This document shows, piece by piece, positions 1 through 10,064 of a DNA stretch of 50,119 nt (within the stretch, counting starts at the first letter, position 1; each line of letters begins with the position of its first letter). The notes under the pieces are model-generated. The model saw nothing but the letters and a program-made list of their open reading frames with translations. It was not told the DNA's origin and made no database searches. The position numbers and the translations under genes were made by a program. This DNA is from Syntrophus sp. (in: bacteria) (lineage in GTDB: Bacteria; Desulfobacterota; Syntrophorhabdia; Syntrophorhabdales; Syntrophorhabdaceae): contig PNOF01000014.1 in NCBI GenBank assembly GCA_013824645.1, positions 1 through 50,119 on the forward strand, given 5' to 3'.

Positions 1-34
1 ATACGAGCTATCTCCCTTTTTACTCGAACTGATA

Positions 35-493
35 TCAGGCATATACTTCGAGAGTCGTTGCCTCCCGGCGCCGGTAAGACCCTGCTTCTCTGTATTTGTT
101 TATGGCATAACCGGTCATATCAAGGGTAACTTTGCCGATCATATTTTGGTCAGCAACAGACTGTGTATCAAAATTGAGGGTGAAGAGGAGCATTTTCTCT
201 TTATCGGAAATATCCTTCGGATATACTCCTCCTCTGCTCACAAAAGAATCTTGGTTGTTCTCTTTTGCGAGAGAAGATTTTATCGGTCCTATAGCCTTAC
301 GTTCTCCAAAGCTGACCGTCTTGTTAAAGGAAAGAGCTGTCACATCACCATCGGCAGTGCTACGAACTAATTCGCTGCGCTGTCCGCTGCTTTCCCTCTT
401 TTTGTTATCAACGACGCCTTCTTCCGCCTGACGAAAGCTGTAGAGTGCTTTTCTCGGGGACCCCTTATATGCTCCGATGCTTTGTATTTCCAT
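35..493 (-). CDS. Hypothetical protein, 152 aa
   Basis: I do not recognise this protein. It has no signal peptide or membrane segment; it is polar, rich in Ser, Lys, Arg and Glu, and its N-terminal third looks disordered. The start MEIQSIGAYKG is preceded by only a weak GGTG Shine-Dalgarno site. The opening resembles short flagella-associated proteins that begin with a similar hydrophobic-Gly segment, but that is too vague to name it. It is divergent from cysK, with about 220 bp between them. Base composition and codon use look like the neighbours. It is probably real because the frame is open for 152 codons and the smaller + strand frames opposite look like shadows. Confidence 0.55.
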   Translation of the reverse strand: MEIQSIGAYKGSPRKALYSFRQAEEGVVDNKKRESSGQRSELVRSTADGDVTALSFNKTVSFGERKAIGPIKSSLAKENNQDSFVSRGGVYPKDISDKEKMLLFTLNFDTQSVADQNMIGKVTLDMTGYAINKYREAGSYRRREATTLEVYA

Positions 494-616
494 TTTATTA
501 CACCGTTAATATTGTATCACAATTTTTTGCAAAAATAAATCCTCTGTTTTGACTAAGGGTAGTTTATTGAAAGATCCTCCGGCACAGGAAACTTATTATA
601 TTTATTTTATTGGGAC

Positions 617-645
617 TTGACAAAATATATTTTATTGTATATAAA
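617..645 (+). promoter_or_regulatory. Sigma70-type promoter for cysK
   Basis: TTGACA at 617-622 and TATAAA at 640-645 are separated by 17 bp, which is close to the bacterial consensus. Transcription would start near 652, giving a leader of about 60 nt before cysK. The element AAAGTC occurs at 644-649, overlapping the -10 box, and again at 668-673, so a regulator such as the Rrf2 protein encoded downstream could bind here; that part is inference. Confidence 0.7.
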
Positions 646-712
646 GTCTATTATATTAGTATGGTTTAAAGTCATGGAAGCAAAGTGACTATTATTTAAT
701 AAGGAGGTTCAC

Positions 713-1708
713 ATGAAAAGGATCTACGAAGATAACTCGTATTCAATAGGAAGGACACCCCTCGTGAAGCTTCACCATGTAGTCGGTGATGCAAAAGCGA
801 CAGTTCTGGCCAAGATAGAAGGGAGAAACCCTGCATATTCTGTTAAATGCCGTATTGGTGCTGCCATGATATGGGATGCCGAGAAGACGGGTAAGTTGAA
901 GCCAGGCATGGAGATTGTCGAACCTACATCAGGCAATACCGGTATAGCCCTCGCTTATGTTGCAGCAGCGAGAGGATACAAGCTGACCCTTACCATGCCG
1001 GAAACGATGAGTATAGAGCGCAGAAAAGTCCTCAAAATATTGGGGGCGGGCATTATCCTTACTGAAGGCGCAAAAGGCATGAAAGGCGCCATAGCAAAGG
1101 CGGAAGAACTGGTTAAAAGTGACCCTGCTAAGTATTTTATGCCCCAGCAGTTTGAGAACCCGGCGAATCCTGCTATCCACGAGACGACAACTGCCGTTGA
1201 GATCTGGGATGACACAGAAGGAAATGTAGATATTTTTGTTGCCGGAGTCGGTACAGGCGGCACCATAACAGGGGTAAGCCGTTACTTCAAGAAAACCAAA
1301 GGAAAAAATATCATTTCTGTCGCAGTGGAACCGTCCCATTCACCCGTTCTGACACAGGCGAGGAATGGCGAGGAATTGAAACCGGGTCCTCATAAGATCC
1401 AGGGCATCGGCGCCGGTTTTGTGCCGAAAGTTCTTGATCTCAGCCTTGTGGACCGTATAGAACAGGTTACCAACGATGAGGCTATCGAGATGGCACGAAG
1501 GCTGGCTAATGAGGAAGGTATATTATGCGGTATATCTTGCGGTGCCGCAGTAGTTGCGGCAGTGCGTATCGCCGGGGAGTCTGAAAACGCCGGAAAAATA
1601 ATCGTTGTTGTATTGCCTGATGCCGGAGAACGCTATCTCTCGACAGTGCTTTTTGAAGGTCTCTATACTAACGTGGAAAAGGCTGTTGCTTCCGATGAAG
1701 TGCTTTAG
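713..1708 (+). CDS. cysK: Cysteine synthase A (O-acetylserine sulfhydrylase)
   Basis: This PLP enzyme (331 aa) makes cysteine from O-acetylserine and sulfide in the cytoplasm. The PLP lysine is K45 in the segment [20 protein letters not shown], which matches CysK. The phosphate/substrate loop TSGNTG is at residues 72-77, and a Gly-rich loop [10 protein letters not shown] follows in the middle of the protein. The length is normal for the family. The ATG at 713 has a strong AAGGAGG six bases upstream. It is the first gene of a sulfur amino-acid cluster (Rrf2 regulator, metY, metX, metW follow on the same strand), and it has its own consensus promoter. A cystathionine beta-synthase-like activity cannot be excluded from sequence alone, but CysK is the better match. 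Confidence 0.95.
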   Translation: MKRIYEDNSYSIGRTPLVKLHHVVGDAKATVLAKIEGRNPAYSVKCRIGAAMIWDAEKTGKLKPGMEIVEPTSGNTGIALAYVAAARGYKLTLTMPETMSIERRKVLKILGAGIILTEGAKGMKGAIAKAEELVKSDPAKYFMPQQFENPANPAIHETTTAVEIWDDTEGNVDIFVAGVGTGGTITGVSRYFKKTKGKNIISVAVEPSHSPVLTQARNGEELKPGPHKIQGIGAGFVPKVLDLSLVDRIEQVTNDEAIEMARRLANEEGILCGISCGAAVVAAVRIAGESENAGKIIVVVLPDAGERYLSTVLFEGLYTNVEKAVASDEVL

Positions 1709-1807
1709 GAAAAGGCTCAGGCCGGAATCCCATGTGTATAATTGCCAATGTAATATCAAAACACAAAGAGTAGAAGCACTTGCAGGCATCAGGGAGGTCA
1801 TGAGAAT

Positions 1808-2254
1808 ATGAAGATTTCAACAAAAGGAAGGTACGGTTTACGGGCGCTTGTCGATCTATCCATGAATGGCAAAAATGGTTTTCCGGTACTTCTTTCTGAT
1901 ATTGCCAACAGACAGGGCATATCCGGCAAATATCTCGAACAGATTGCCACACAACTACACCGGGCAGGTATTGTAAAAACCGTGCGAGGTAGAAAAGGAG
2001 GCTACCTCCTGGGAAGGCCTGAAAAGGATATCAGGGTAAGTGACGTCATAAAAGCCCTTGAAGGGCCAATATGCGTTGTCGATTGTGTCAATGAACCCGA
2101 TAGTTGTGCCAAGACTACCGCCTGTTCAACACGGGACATCTGGACACTCCTGAGTAAAAGGATAGAAGAAACACTGGACGCTTTTACAATTGCCGACCTA
2201 GCGAAATCGCAGGAAGAGAAAAATGGGAAGGAAACTTCCATGTATTATATATAA
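1808..2254 (+). CDS. Rrf2 family transcriptional regulator (CymR/IscR-like)
   Basis: This is a 148 aa winged-helix regulator beginning MKISTKGRYGLRALVDL, the typical Rrf2 start. The helix-turn-helix lies around residues 25-60 and is followed by the wing segment VRGRKGGYLLGRP. Three cysteines in a row (C92, C99, C106 approximately, in VVDCVNEPDSCAKTTACS) match the cluster-ligand region of IscR-type members, so an Fe-S or thiol sensor is possible. Its place between cysK and metY suggests it controls sulfur assimilation, like CymR of Firmicutes, which acts with CysK. Target sites are not known; the cysK promoter region is the obvious candidate. The ATG at 1808 has GGAGG ten bases upstream. Confidence 0.88.
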   Translation: MKISTKGRYGLRALVDLSMNGKNGFPVLLSDIANRQGISGKYLEQIATQLHRAGIVKTVRGRKGGYLLGRPEKDIRVSDVIKALEGPICVVDCVNEPDSCAKTTACSTRDIWTLLSKRIEETLDAFTIADLAKSQEEKNGKETSMYYI

Positions 2255-3583
<1,329 letters not shown>

Positions 3584-3726
3584 AGACCAATGGACGAAGG
3601 ACAATCATTCTCCCGCTATGACGGGATCATTAGGACGAAGGAAAAAAAGTCGTCCAAACGAACAGAGTGAGCGGTCGTCCCAGTTGCGTTTACGGGACGG
3701 ACGTCCCTCGGCACCACGAGGAAAAT

Positions 3727-4869
3727 ATGGCAGATAAGGATAAAAGCATAGGTATTGTAGAGACCCGATACTACACCTTTGCCGAGCCTCCGGATGCCCT
3801 TGTGCTGGAAAGCGGCGAGACACTGGGGCCTGTTACCCTTGCCTATGAGACATACGGGAAGCTCAACAGCGAAAAGACGAATGCAATCCTTATCCTTCAT
3901 GCCTTAACCGGCGATGCCCATGCGGCAGGCTTTCATAAAGGAGATAAGCACCCCGGCTGGTGGGATAATATGATCGGCCCCGGTAAGGCATTCGATACTG
4001 AGAAATATTTTCTTATCTGTTCAAACGTTATCGGCGGTTGCAGAGGCTCTACAGGGCCTGCATCGATTAACCCCGAAACAGAGAGGCCTTATGGTCTTGC
4101 ATTTCCGCTTATCACTATCAAGGATATGGTCAATGCACAGGCACGCCTCATAGACCATCTCGGTATTGACAAACTACTCTGTGTTGCCGGAGGCTCCATG
4201 GGAGGCATGCAGGTGCTCCAGTGGGTTGTTTCATATCCCGAAAGGGTCTTTTCGGCTATACCGATGGCAACAACGATAGTCCATTCGCCTCAGCAGATTG
4301 CTTTTAACGAAGTAGGCAGACAGGCCATTATGGCTGATCCGAACTGGGATGACGGGAATTATTATGGCCGCCGCCTCCCCGTAAAAGGGTTGAGTGTTGC
4401 CCGGATGGTGGGTCATATCACATACATGAGCGACGCATCGATGAAAGACAAATTTGGCAGGCGGGAAAAAAACGAGAAAGGACCTTTTAAATTCGGTGCT
4501 GCATTTGAGGTCGAGGGCTATCTCCAGTACAGGGGAGACAACTTTATTAAGCGCTTTGATCCAAACTCTTATCTCTATATCACAAAAGCCATAGACAACT
4601 TCGACCCTTCAGACGGGCAGGGTCTCACCGGTATTCTCAAGGGTGCGCCAACACGATTTCTCATTATTGCCTTCAAGTCGGACTGGCTATATCCCGCATA
4701 CCAATCCCAGGAGATCGCCAGGTCCTGCAAACGGGCAGGCGTAGACACCATCTACTGCGAACTTAATTCTACCTATGGCCATGATGCCTTTCTCGTCGAG
4801 GTCGACGAACAGACCCATCTGGTGACCCATTTCCTGCAGAGGGTTTCTGAAGGAGTGCGGGAAACGTGA
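3727..4869 (+). CDS. metX: Homoserine O-acetyltransferase
   Basis: This 380 aa alpha/beta-hydrolase-fold enzyme transfers acetyl from acetyl-CoA to homoserine. The nucleophile is S157 in [12 protein letters not shown]; the acid and base of the triad are most likely D319 (FKSDWLYP) and H352 (TYGHDAF). The segment [12 protein letters not shown] is a MetX signature. I chose the ATG at 3727 because it has GAGGA five bases upstream and the protein then begins at the family's usual place; a GTG at 3667 in the same frame would add 20 residues encoded by repeat-like intergenic DNA. The stop overlaps the start of metW by four bases, so the two are translationally coupled. Some MetX-like enzymes use succinyl-CoA; sequence alone does not exclude that. 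Confidence 0.93.
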   Translation: MADKDKSIGIVETRYYTFAEPPDALVLESGETLGPVTLAYETYGKLNSEKTNAILILHALTGDAHAAGFHKGDKHPGWWDNMIGPGKAFDTEKYFLICSNVIGGCRGSTGPASINPETERPYGLAFPLITIKDMVNAQARLIDHLGIDKLLCVAGGSMGGMQVLQWVVSYPERVFSAIPMATTIVHSPQQIAFNEVGRQAIMADPNWDDGNYYGRRLPVKGLSVARMVGHITYMSDASMKDKFGRREKNEKGPFKFGAAFEVEGYLQYRGDNFIKRFDPNSYLYITKAIDNFDPSDGQGLTGILKGAPTRFLIIAFKSDWLYPAYQSQEIARSCKRAGVDTIYCELNSTYGHDAFLVEVDEQTHLVTHFLQRVSEGVRET

Positions 4870-5495
4870 CAGACAGAAAGACAGGGATACCTCCAGATCA
4901 TAAGATTATTCGTGAGCTTGTTGACCCATCATCATCAGTGCTGGACCTCGGCTGCGGAACCGGCGAGCTATTGTCTCTTCTTGTGAAGGAAAAGCACGTT
5001 AAAGCCCAGGGCATCGAGATCGATGACAAAGCCATATTCGAATGCGTGGCAAAAGGGTTAAGCGTCTTCCACGATGATATTGATACGGGACTGCCGGAAT
5101 ATGGCGACAAGTCATTCGATTTTGTGATCCTGAATCAGAGTCTGCAACAGGTAAAGAAGATTGATGTTGTGTTGAAAGAGGCATTACGGGTAGGGAGAAA
5201 AGTCATCGTCGGTATTCCAAATTTTGCCTATATCAATGCCCGGTTTCAGATATTCTTCAAGGGAAGAGTGCCAGTGACACCGTCTCTTCCCTTTGAATGG
5301 TACAATACACCCAATCTGCATTTTTTAAGTCTTTACGATTTTATTGAATATTGCAGGAAACAGAAAATCATTATCGACAATGCATGCTTTCTGGATAAGA
5401 AAGGCCAAATACGGCTGCTGCCCAATCTCTTTGCGCAAATCGGTATCTTTGTACTCAGAGAAAACAAAACAGATAAGGAAAATGAATCAGTATAA
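4866..5495 (+). CDS. metW: Methionine biosynthesis protein MetW (class I SAM methyltransferase fold)
   Basis: This 209 aa protein has the SAM-binding motif [12 protein letters not shown] near residue 25, an acidic residue ending strand 2 (GIEIDD), and the later segment [14 protein letters not shown], all typical of MetW. MetW is almost always found next to metX in proteobacteria and helps homoserine acetylation; its exact reaction is not settled. The start is a GTG that overlaps the metX stop (GTGA). The pairing with metX here makes the name secure even though the family resembles general methyltransferases. Confidence 0.9.
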   Translation: MTDRKTGIPPDHKIIRELVDPSSSVLDLGCGTGELLSLLVKEKHVKAQGIEIDDKAIFECVAKGLSVFHDDIDTGLPEYGDKSFDFVILNQSLQQVKKIDVVLKEALRVGRKVIVGIPNFAYINARFQIFFKGRVPVTPSLPFEWYNTPNLHFLSLYDFIEYCRKQKIIIDNACFLDKKGQIRLLPNLFAQIGIFVLRENKTDKENESV

Positions 5496-5530
5496 ACGTC
5501 AAAAAAAACCATACAGGGTGAAACACAGGC

Positions 5531-6442
5531 ATGGAGAAAAACGAATTAATTGCTCAGATACTGGCATTAAAAAAAGAGCGGAACGCTGTCATTGTTGCCC
5601 ACAATTACCAGATTGATGATGTGCAGGAGATAGCCGATGTAGTGGGCGATTCTTTTGCCTTGAGTAAATACTGTGCGGAAAGCCCACATGATGTCATCGT
5701 CTTTTGCGGTGTCCATTTTATGGCTGAAAGCGCAAAGATCCTCTCACCGCAGAAAACAGTACTGCTGCCGGAGATCAACGCAGGGTGCCCCATGGCCGAC
5801 ATGGTTACTGCAGAGGATGTGCGGGAGATGAAGCGGACTTATCCCGGGGCTGTTGTTGTCTGTTATATCAACACTTCTGCCGAGGTAAAGGCCGAGTGCG
5901 ATATCTGCTGTACCTCTTCCAATGCCGTGAAAGTCATAGAGTCGCTGACTGAAGAACAGATCATCTTCGTGCCCGATAAGAACCTGGGCGATTACATCGC
6001 GAAGAAGGTCCCTCAGAAAAAGATAATACTCTGGGAAGGATACTGTATTACCCATCACAGAGTTACTGTGGAAGATGTGAAAATGGTCAGAGAGGCGCAC
6101 CCCGACGCAATGATCCTCATTCATCCCGAGTGCAGGCCCGAAGTGGTTGTACTTGCTGATTTCGTGGGAAGCACAAAGCAGATAATCGATTTTGCCGCCG
6201 CATCGAAGGAAAACAAATTCATCATCGGCACAGAAATGGGCGTCCTTGTAAGGCTCAAAAAAGATAATCCCCATAAGACCTTCTACCTTTTGTCTCAGGG
6301 CCTTATCTGTCCCAACATGAAAAAAACAAAACTGGAAAGCGTCTACCATGCCTTGAGGGATATGAAATATACTATCGAACTCGCAGAAGAAATCCGCCTG
6401 AAAGCACAGGGCTGTCTGGAGAGAATGCTCGCGGTAGGCTGA
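5531..6442 (+). CDS. nadA: Quinolinate synthase A
   Basis: This 303 aa enzyme condenses iminoaspartate with dihydroxyacetone phosphate to make quinolinate for NAD synthesis and carries an oxygen-sensitive [4Fe-4S] cluster. The three expected cluster cysteines are visible: C86 in AGCPMADM, C172 in EGYCITHH and C260 in LICPNMKK, with the spacing known for the family. The substrate-binding HPECRPEVV segment is also present. It starts 35 bp after metW on the same strand, so it may be co-transcribed with the methionine genes. No nadB or nadC is in the window. Confidence 0.95.
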   Translation: MEKNELIAQILALKKERNAVIVAHNYQIDDVQEIADVVGDSFALSKYCAESPHDVIVFCGVHFMAESAKILSPQKTVLLPEINAGCPMADMVTAEDVREMKRTYPGAVVVCYINTSAEVKAECDICCTSSNAVKVIESLTEEQIIFVPDKNLGDYIAKKVPQKKIILWEGYCITHHRVTVEDVKMVREAHPDAMILIHPECRPEVVVLADFVGSTKQIIDFAAASKENKFIIGTEMGVLVRLKKDNPHKTFYLLSQGLICPNMKKTKLESVYHALRDMKYTIELAEEIRLKAQGCLERMLAVG

Positions 6443-6756
6443 TATAGCACCAAGTTGCATTTGGTGTTGCACATCAAAAATGTCATTTCTTTCACTCCCA
6501 CTCCGGGCACCTTACCCTGCTACGATTCGCCTACACTCAATTTCCGAACTCGCTCTGTCGCTCAGACAGCGGTATGGTTTTATTGCGACTGGCAAGGAGT
6601 AACAATTGGCCTAAACGCGGCCTGGCCGCAGGCCCGCTTCGGCTCATCGGCAGGGCCCCAAGGTATCCTCGATGTCCGTTGCAAGAAACGGCATTCTTGA
6701 TGCGATTGCAGTTATCCGATTGCAACTCGGCATAAAAAAGGTTCTGTGCTTTCTCT
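6443..6756. other. Non-coding gap between nadA and the ferredoxin-like gene
   Basis: These 314 bp hold no convincing gene. They contain several short inverted repeats, for example CCGTT/AACGG around 6678-6693, and GC-rich palindromic DNA around 6618-6640 (CGGCCTGGCCGCAGGCC). The two genes on either side converge here, so transcription terminators are expected, but no classical U-tract terminator stands out. Confidence 0.5.
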
Positions 6757-7602
6757 TTACCAGAGCTTTGCGGTAACGGGGTTTTTTGCGCGTTCTTCGA
6801 GTCTGATCGCCTTTGTTTTGCATACTGACCGGCAGACACCGCAGCCATAGCACCATCTCTGATCGATGACGGCTTTTTTGTTTGACGCGCTATAGGTGAT
6901 GGCGCCAAACTGGCAGACAGAGAGACACGACCGGCAGCCCGTGCATGCTTCAGAGGAAATTCCCGCGACATACTCGGCCCGAAACATAACAGGAAGGGCA
7001 TGTGTTACGGTGGTGCGCATTGCAAGGCAATCGGAGCGGTCACAGTTACATATTGCGGCGATGAAGGGTGTCTGGAAGGTCCAAACGCTATGGCAGAGGC
7101 CCTCCTGCTCATGCTCGCGAAAGGCCGCCATGGCTTCATCCTTGGTGAGCAGCTCATTTTCAGCAGCATCGGGCCCATTGAGAAAGCTCTTGTCAACACC
7201 GCGCATGATCTCGGCAAGTCCTCCGCCGTCAGGTCCCATACTCACGGCATAGCAGTAACGTTTCTCTTTTCCGAGGGTGACCTGGCGGCAGACACAGGCC
7301 ACACGGACAATAGAATTGACAAAACCAAAGATCTGCTCGATCTCTTCAATGGGCACTACCTGGCCGAAGTGGTCCTTCTTCATCTTCCGGGTAATGACAC
7401 GACCCACAATGCTCTTGATCAGTCGCGGCGCTTTCCCGAACATTTCAAGACGCTTGTTGGCCCGCACGAGTCCATCCGTATCTGAGATAAACTCCTCGAT
7501 AAACTTGCGCCGATGGATATCGCTCAAGAGGTCGTCAGAATAGTTCTTGGCCTGTAGATACCACTTCTCTCCCTCGCCATGTTTCACACAAAATTCACAC
7601 AT
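6757..7602 (-). CDS. 4Fe-4S dicluster ferredoxin-type protein
   Basis: This 281 aa protein probably moves electrons in the cytoplasm. Its C-terminal 65 residues form a two-cluster ferredoxin domain with CTGCRSCLSVCQFGAI and CYGCGVCRSVCKTKAI, each binding one [4Fe-4S] cluster. Extra cysteines occur at the N-terminus (MCEFC), near residue 112 (CVCRQ, then C at YCY) and near residue 185 (CNCDRSDC), which suggests a third metal or cluster site. The middle is not a recognised enzyme domain. No signal peptide or membrane segment is seen. It stands alone, convergent with nadA. Related stand-alone proteins occur in anaerobes; the partner is unknown. Confidence 0.75.
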   Translation of the reverse strand: MCEFCVKHGEGEKWYLQAKNYSDDLLSDIHRRKFIEEFISDTDGLVRANKRLEMFGKAPRLIKSIVGRVITRKMKKDHFGQVVPIEEIEQIFGFVNSIVRVACVCRQVTLGKEKRYCYAVSMGPDGGGLAEIMRGVDKSFLNGPDAAENELLTKDEAMAAFREHEQEGLCHSVWTFQTPFIAAICNCDRSDCLAMRTTVTHALPVMFRAEYVAGISSEACTGCRSCLSVCQFGAITYSASNKKAVIDQRWCYGCGVCRSVCKTKAIRLEERAKNPVTAKLW

Positions 7603-7680
7603 TTCCGCACCAGTATCATTATTAATTGAAATGGGGGTTTTGTCAATGGACAGGAAACAATGTAATAGTGCTGCTGTCTT

Positions 7681-7948
7681 GTGTTTTTGTGGTCGGCCAA
7701 CGGCTTATTCGGAAAGCCCCATCTGCGCCGCCCTGCATCGCCATGCGCTGCTCAACGCATACATATGCGCCTCCGCGCCAGCAAGGCTCACAGGACAACA
7801 CATCTAGAGCTTCCACTCCAAGCCGTCGTCCATTCACACCGGGACAAGTCCCGGAATAGTCGAGGAATATTCAATTGGCTTGTGCTTCGCGGAGCGAAGC
7901 TTCAGATACTACGACATATCCGGCGGTGTGTTAGCGATTACGCATAGC
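7681..7948. repeat. Long structured repeat, copy A (268 bp)
   Basis: This non-coding stretch matches 44727-45057 over nearly its whole length. The best conserved block, AATATTCAATTGGCTTGTGC (7867-7886) followed by the hairpin GCTTCGC-GGA-GCGAAGC, differs by a single base there. A second hairpin, CCGGGAC-AA-GTCCCGG, has a changed partner in copy B (GCCGGGA-CAG-ATCCCGGC) that keeps pairing. The left end has GGCCAACGGCTT and the middle AAGCCGT, which can pair over a long distance. Flanking DNA on both sides differs between copies. It lies between the ferredoxin-like gene and the lipoprotein/AbiGi region. Confidence 0.8.
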
Positions 7949-8065
7949 AACCGTAATGGGGACTCGATCCTGATTAAGTCATCAATCTTCCGTGTTTTAT
8001 CATGACATTTTATCTTGTAATCAGATCATGATTGTAGGAGAATGGATTTATACAGGAGGAAAACA

Positions 8066-8728
8066 ATGAAAAGAATGTTGATGATGATCGTCGTTATTAT
8101 CTTGCTTACAGGGTGTGCCGGTCTTCCACGTATGAACACTTCAAGTGGTAGACCAGAGATAACGATATGCGGGGTTGGTAAGAGTGAGATAATGGAAAAA
8201 GTAGTGGCAGGTTTTATTATGGCCGGTTTCAACATAAGGAACACAAGTAATTTCCAAATCGTGATGGGCAAACCTGTATCCAACCCATTAGTGGGGGCGA
8301 TGATGGGTTCTAGATATGATTCTACACCGGAATCTCGACTTGTCTGGACATTTGCAAGTTTAGACAATAATTGTACTCACATCGGAGTTGTGGTTCAGAT
8401 AGTGACAAATCCCGGGTCAGCTTTTGAAAGAATCACGGACGTAAGCACGGGAAAAGATGGTCATGAGATTCAGGAAGAGTTTGAAAGATTGAAGGCAAGG
8501 GTCGAGGGAGTTAATTCCGGGAGATCGGAAGGACCAAGCCAAACAACCACAATGAAAGAACAGATCAAGCAAAAGAGACAAGAAGAAATTAGACGAGGTA
8601 TAGAAAATATGAGAGAAAGGATGGAGGAAGACAAAACCCTATCCGAGAAAGGTGATGTTGAAGCTCAAAAAAGGATCACCTATTACGAGGAAAGGATACG
8701 TATACTTGAAGCCGATTACAATAAATAG
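8066..8728 (+). CDS. Putative lipoprotein with C-terminal coiled coil
   Basis: This 220 aa protein begins MKRMLMMIVVIILLTGCAG, a lipoprotein signal with lipobox LTGC, so it is probably anchored in a membrane facing the periplasm. The ATG at 8066 has AGGAGG six bases upstream; an in-frame ATG at 8042 lacks this. The last 70 residues are highly charged and helical and should form a coiled coil. The middle (about residues 25-140) is a globular domain I cannot name. It is the first of a run of + strand genes unrelated to the flanking metabolism, just downstream of long repeat A. Confidence 0.7.
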   Translation: MKRMLMMIVVIILLTGCAGLPRMNTSSGRPEITICGVGKSEIMEKVVAGFIMAGFNIRNTSNFQIVMGKPVSNPLVGAMMGSRYDSTPESRLVWTFASLDNNCTHIGVVVQIVTNPGSAFERITDVSTGKDGHEIQEEFERLKARVEGVNSGRSEGPSQTTTMKEQIKQKRQEEIRRGIENMRERMEEDKTLSEKGDVEAQKRITYYEERIRILEADYNK

Positions 8729-8808
8729 CGAGATGCTCGCCCACCAAGGCAATGTAGCCGACCTTGTCATGGTAACGGCTAATTATTGAGGATAGAGGCT
8801 GATCTATT

Positions 8809-9516
8809 ATGGCGCACCTGACGCACTATACGAGAAGCATCGACACCATTATCAAGATATTAATTAATGGGTTTGCATGGATCCCCAATGGACGTGATTT
8901 AATAACGCATTTCATTCCATTTCATGACTTCTTGTCCCGAGAGCCACAGCAGTTCGGAATGGTTTCCTTTACTGAACTTCCTCCTGAAAACGCCGCGCCA
9001 GTGAGACATGATTTTGGGAACTACGGCATAACGGTTTCAGCGGAATGGGCACTATCACAAAATGCTCAAAGAGTTTTATACATCGATTATCAAGGACCAG
9101 TCTTTGACGGTTTTCAAAGGCTATTTCAATATGCGTATGGTGATTTAATATGCAGCAGCCAACTTCGGACAGGCGCGGTTAGCTCTATGATATTCACAAA
9201 CAGAGCCATGGCGAATATAACGAGAGCATTTCTGTACGGCAACCTACTAAAACTCTATGAGTATATGGAGCCCTCAATGCACTCGTACCAACAGGAGTGG
9301 CGGATAACAAACCCCGAACCGCTTTATGGTTTTAAGGAAACTAAGGAGGAGATAATAGAAAATGTGTCTCCTCCTAAAGGATGGGCCAAGATATTACATT
9401 TGTTACGAATAGAGTCTCGTGATGTTACTGGGTTTGTCTGCCCTGAGCATGAAGTACAATTGTTGAGGAATAGTTTGTCGGATTTGTATAAAGATAAGAC
9501 AATAGCAGGATTCTAA
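8809..9516 (+). CDS. AbiGi-like abortive infection protein
   Basis: This 235 aa protein resembles the AbiGi family, the antitoxin half of the lactococcal AbiG phage-exclusion system. The recognisable pattern is an N-terminal HYTRSIDTIIKILINGF segment, then GMVSFTELP near residue 47, and FGNYGITVSAEWALSQ followed by VLYIDYQGP near residues 66-96. The N-terminal pattern also recalls DUF2971-type domains, so distant kinship there is possible. No AbiGii-type nucleotidyltransferase lies beside it, so it is an orphan or works with the neighbours. The Shine-Dalgarno site is weak (GAGG ten bases upstream of the ATG). The stop codon lies inside an attC-like inverted repeat. Identification is from remembered family pattern, not a search. 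Confidence 0.6.
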   Translation: MAHLTHYTRSIDTIIKILINGFAWIPNGRDLITHFIPFHDFLSREPQQFGMVSFTELPPENAAPVRHDFGNYGITVSAEWALSQNAQRVLYIDYQGPVFDGFQRLFQYAYGDLICSSQLRTGAVSSMIFTNRAMANITRAFLYGNLLKLYEYMEPSMHSYQQEWRITNPEPLYGFKETKEEIIENVSPPKGWAKILHLLRIESRDVTGFVCPEHEVQLLRNSLSDLYKDKTIAGF

Positions 9517-9553
9517 CCATAGCGACTGGCTCTAGCCAAACTCCGCGTTAGAT
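9511..9553 (+). repeat. Short attC-like inverted repeat
   Basis: TTCTAAC at 9511-9517 and GTTAGAT at 9547-9553 form an almost complementary pair of the RYYYAAC/GTTRRRY type, with a central palindrome TGGCT-CT-AGCCA. The left box contains the stop codon of the AbiGi-like gene, as in integron cassettes. At 43 bp it is shorter than ordinary attC sites and no integrase is in the window, so this may be chance. Confidence 0.25.
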
Positions 9554-9588
9554 GACTATAATAAAAATGCTGGTAAAGGAGGTGAGCG

Positions 9589-10035
9589 GTGATAATCAAA
9601 AAATGCACAGGATGCAAATGTCAATTTACAAAGGAAGAATTAGATGAGCTACAGTCAAAGCAAAAAGTATCAAAGGAAAAACTGTTTAAGAATGCCTGCC
9701 CTCACTGCCGCAAGCCTTTAAAAACATTTGATGAAAGTAAGTTTCAGAAAAAATGGTATGGATATTTAAATAATGATAAAATGATGATCGAGCATTTGAT
9801 TCTCGTCGAATTTAATTATTATGACGATGGTTCTTTTGAGGTAAAAATACCTCTCCTAAACTTAGCATTTGAAACCAAAGATTTTTCCGAAGCGATAAAT
9901 ATTCCTGACGAAAAAATTTTGATCTATCTAAAAGATAAATATGAAAAAGCTTACAACGGTGAGCATAAATTTTTGACGCAAGCATTCATAAAGGAAACTA
10001 TTACTGAAAAGCGAAACATTACGCCTTGGTGGTAA
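9589..10035 (+). CDS. Hypothetical protein with N-terminal zinc ribbon
   Basis: This 148 aa protein starts at a GTG with AAAGGAGG six bases upstream. The first 50 residues contain two cysteine pairs, CTGC (with a further Cys, KC) and CPHC, which should bind one zinc ion. The rest is a small alpha/beta domain rich in Lys, Glu, Phe and Tyr that I do not recognise. The gene is clearly more AT-rich than the metabolic genes around it, which suggests recent transfer. It sits between the AbiGi-like gene and the BRCT exonuclease on the same strand, so it may be part of an accessory or defence group. Confidence 0.6.
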   Translation: MIIKKCTGCKCQFTKEELDELQSKQKVSKEKLFKNACPHCRKPLKTFDESKFQKKWYGYLNNDKMMIEHLILVEFNYYDDGSFEVKIPLLNLAFETKDFSEAINIPDEKILIYLKDKYEKAYNGEHKFLTQAFIKETITEKRNITPWW

Positions 10036-10064
10036 TAAAAAGGCAGGCGTGAGGGGGAGGGAGG

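Noticed and set aside
7681-7948. Long repeat as an integron attC array
   Set aside because: No RYYYAAC/GTTRRRY pair at its ends and a length and structure unlike attC.
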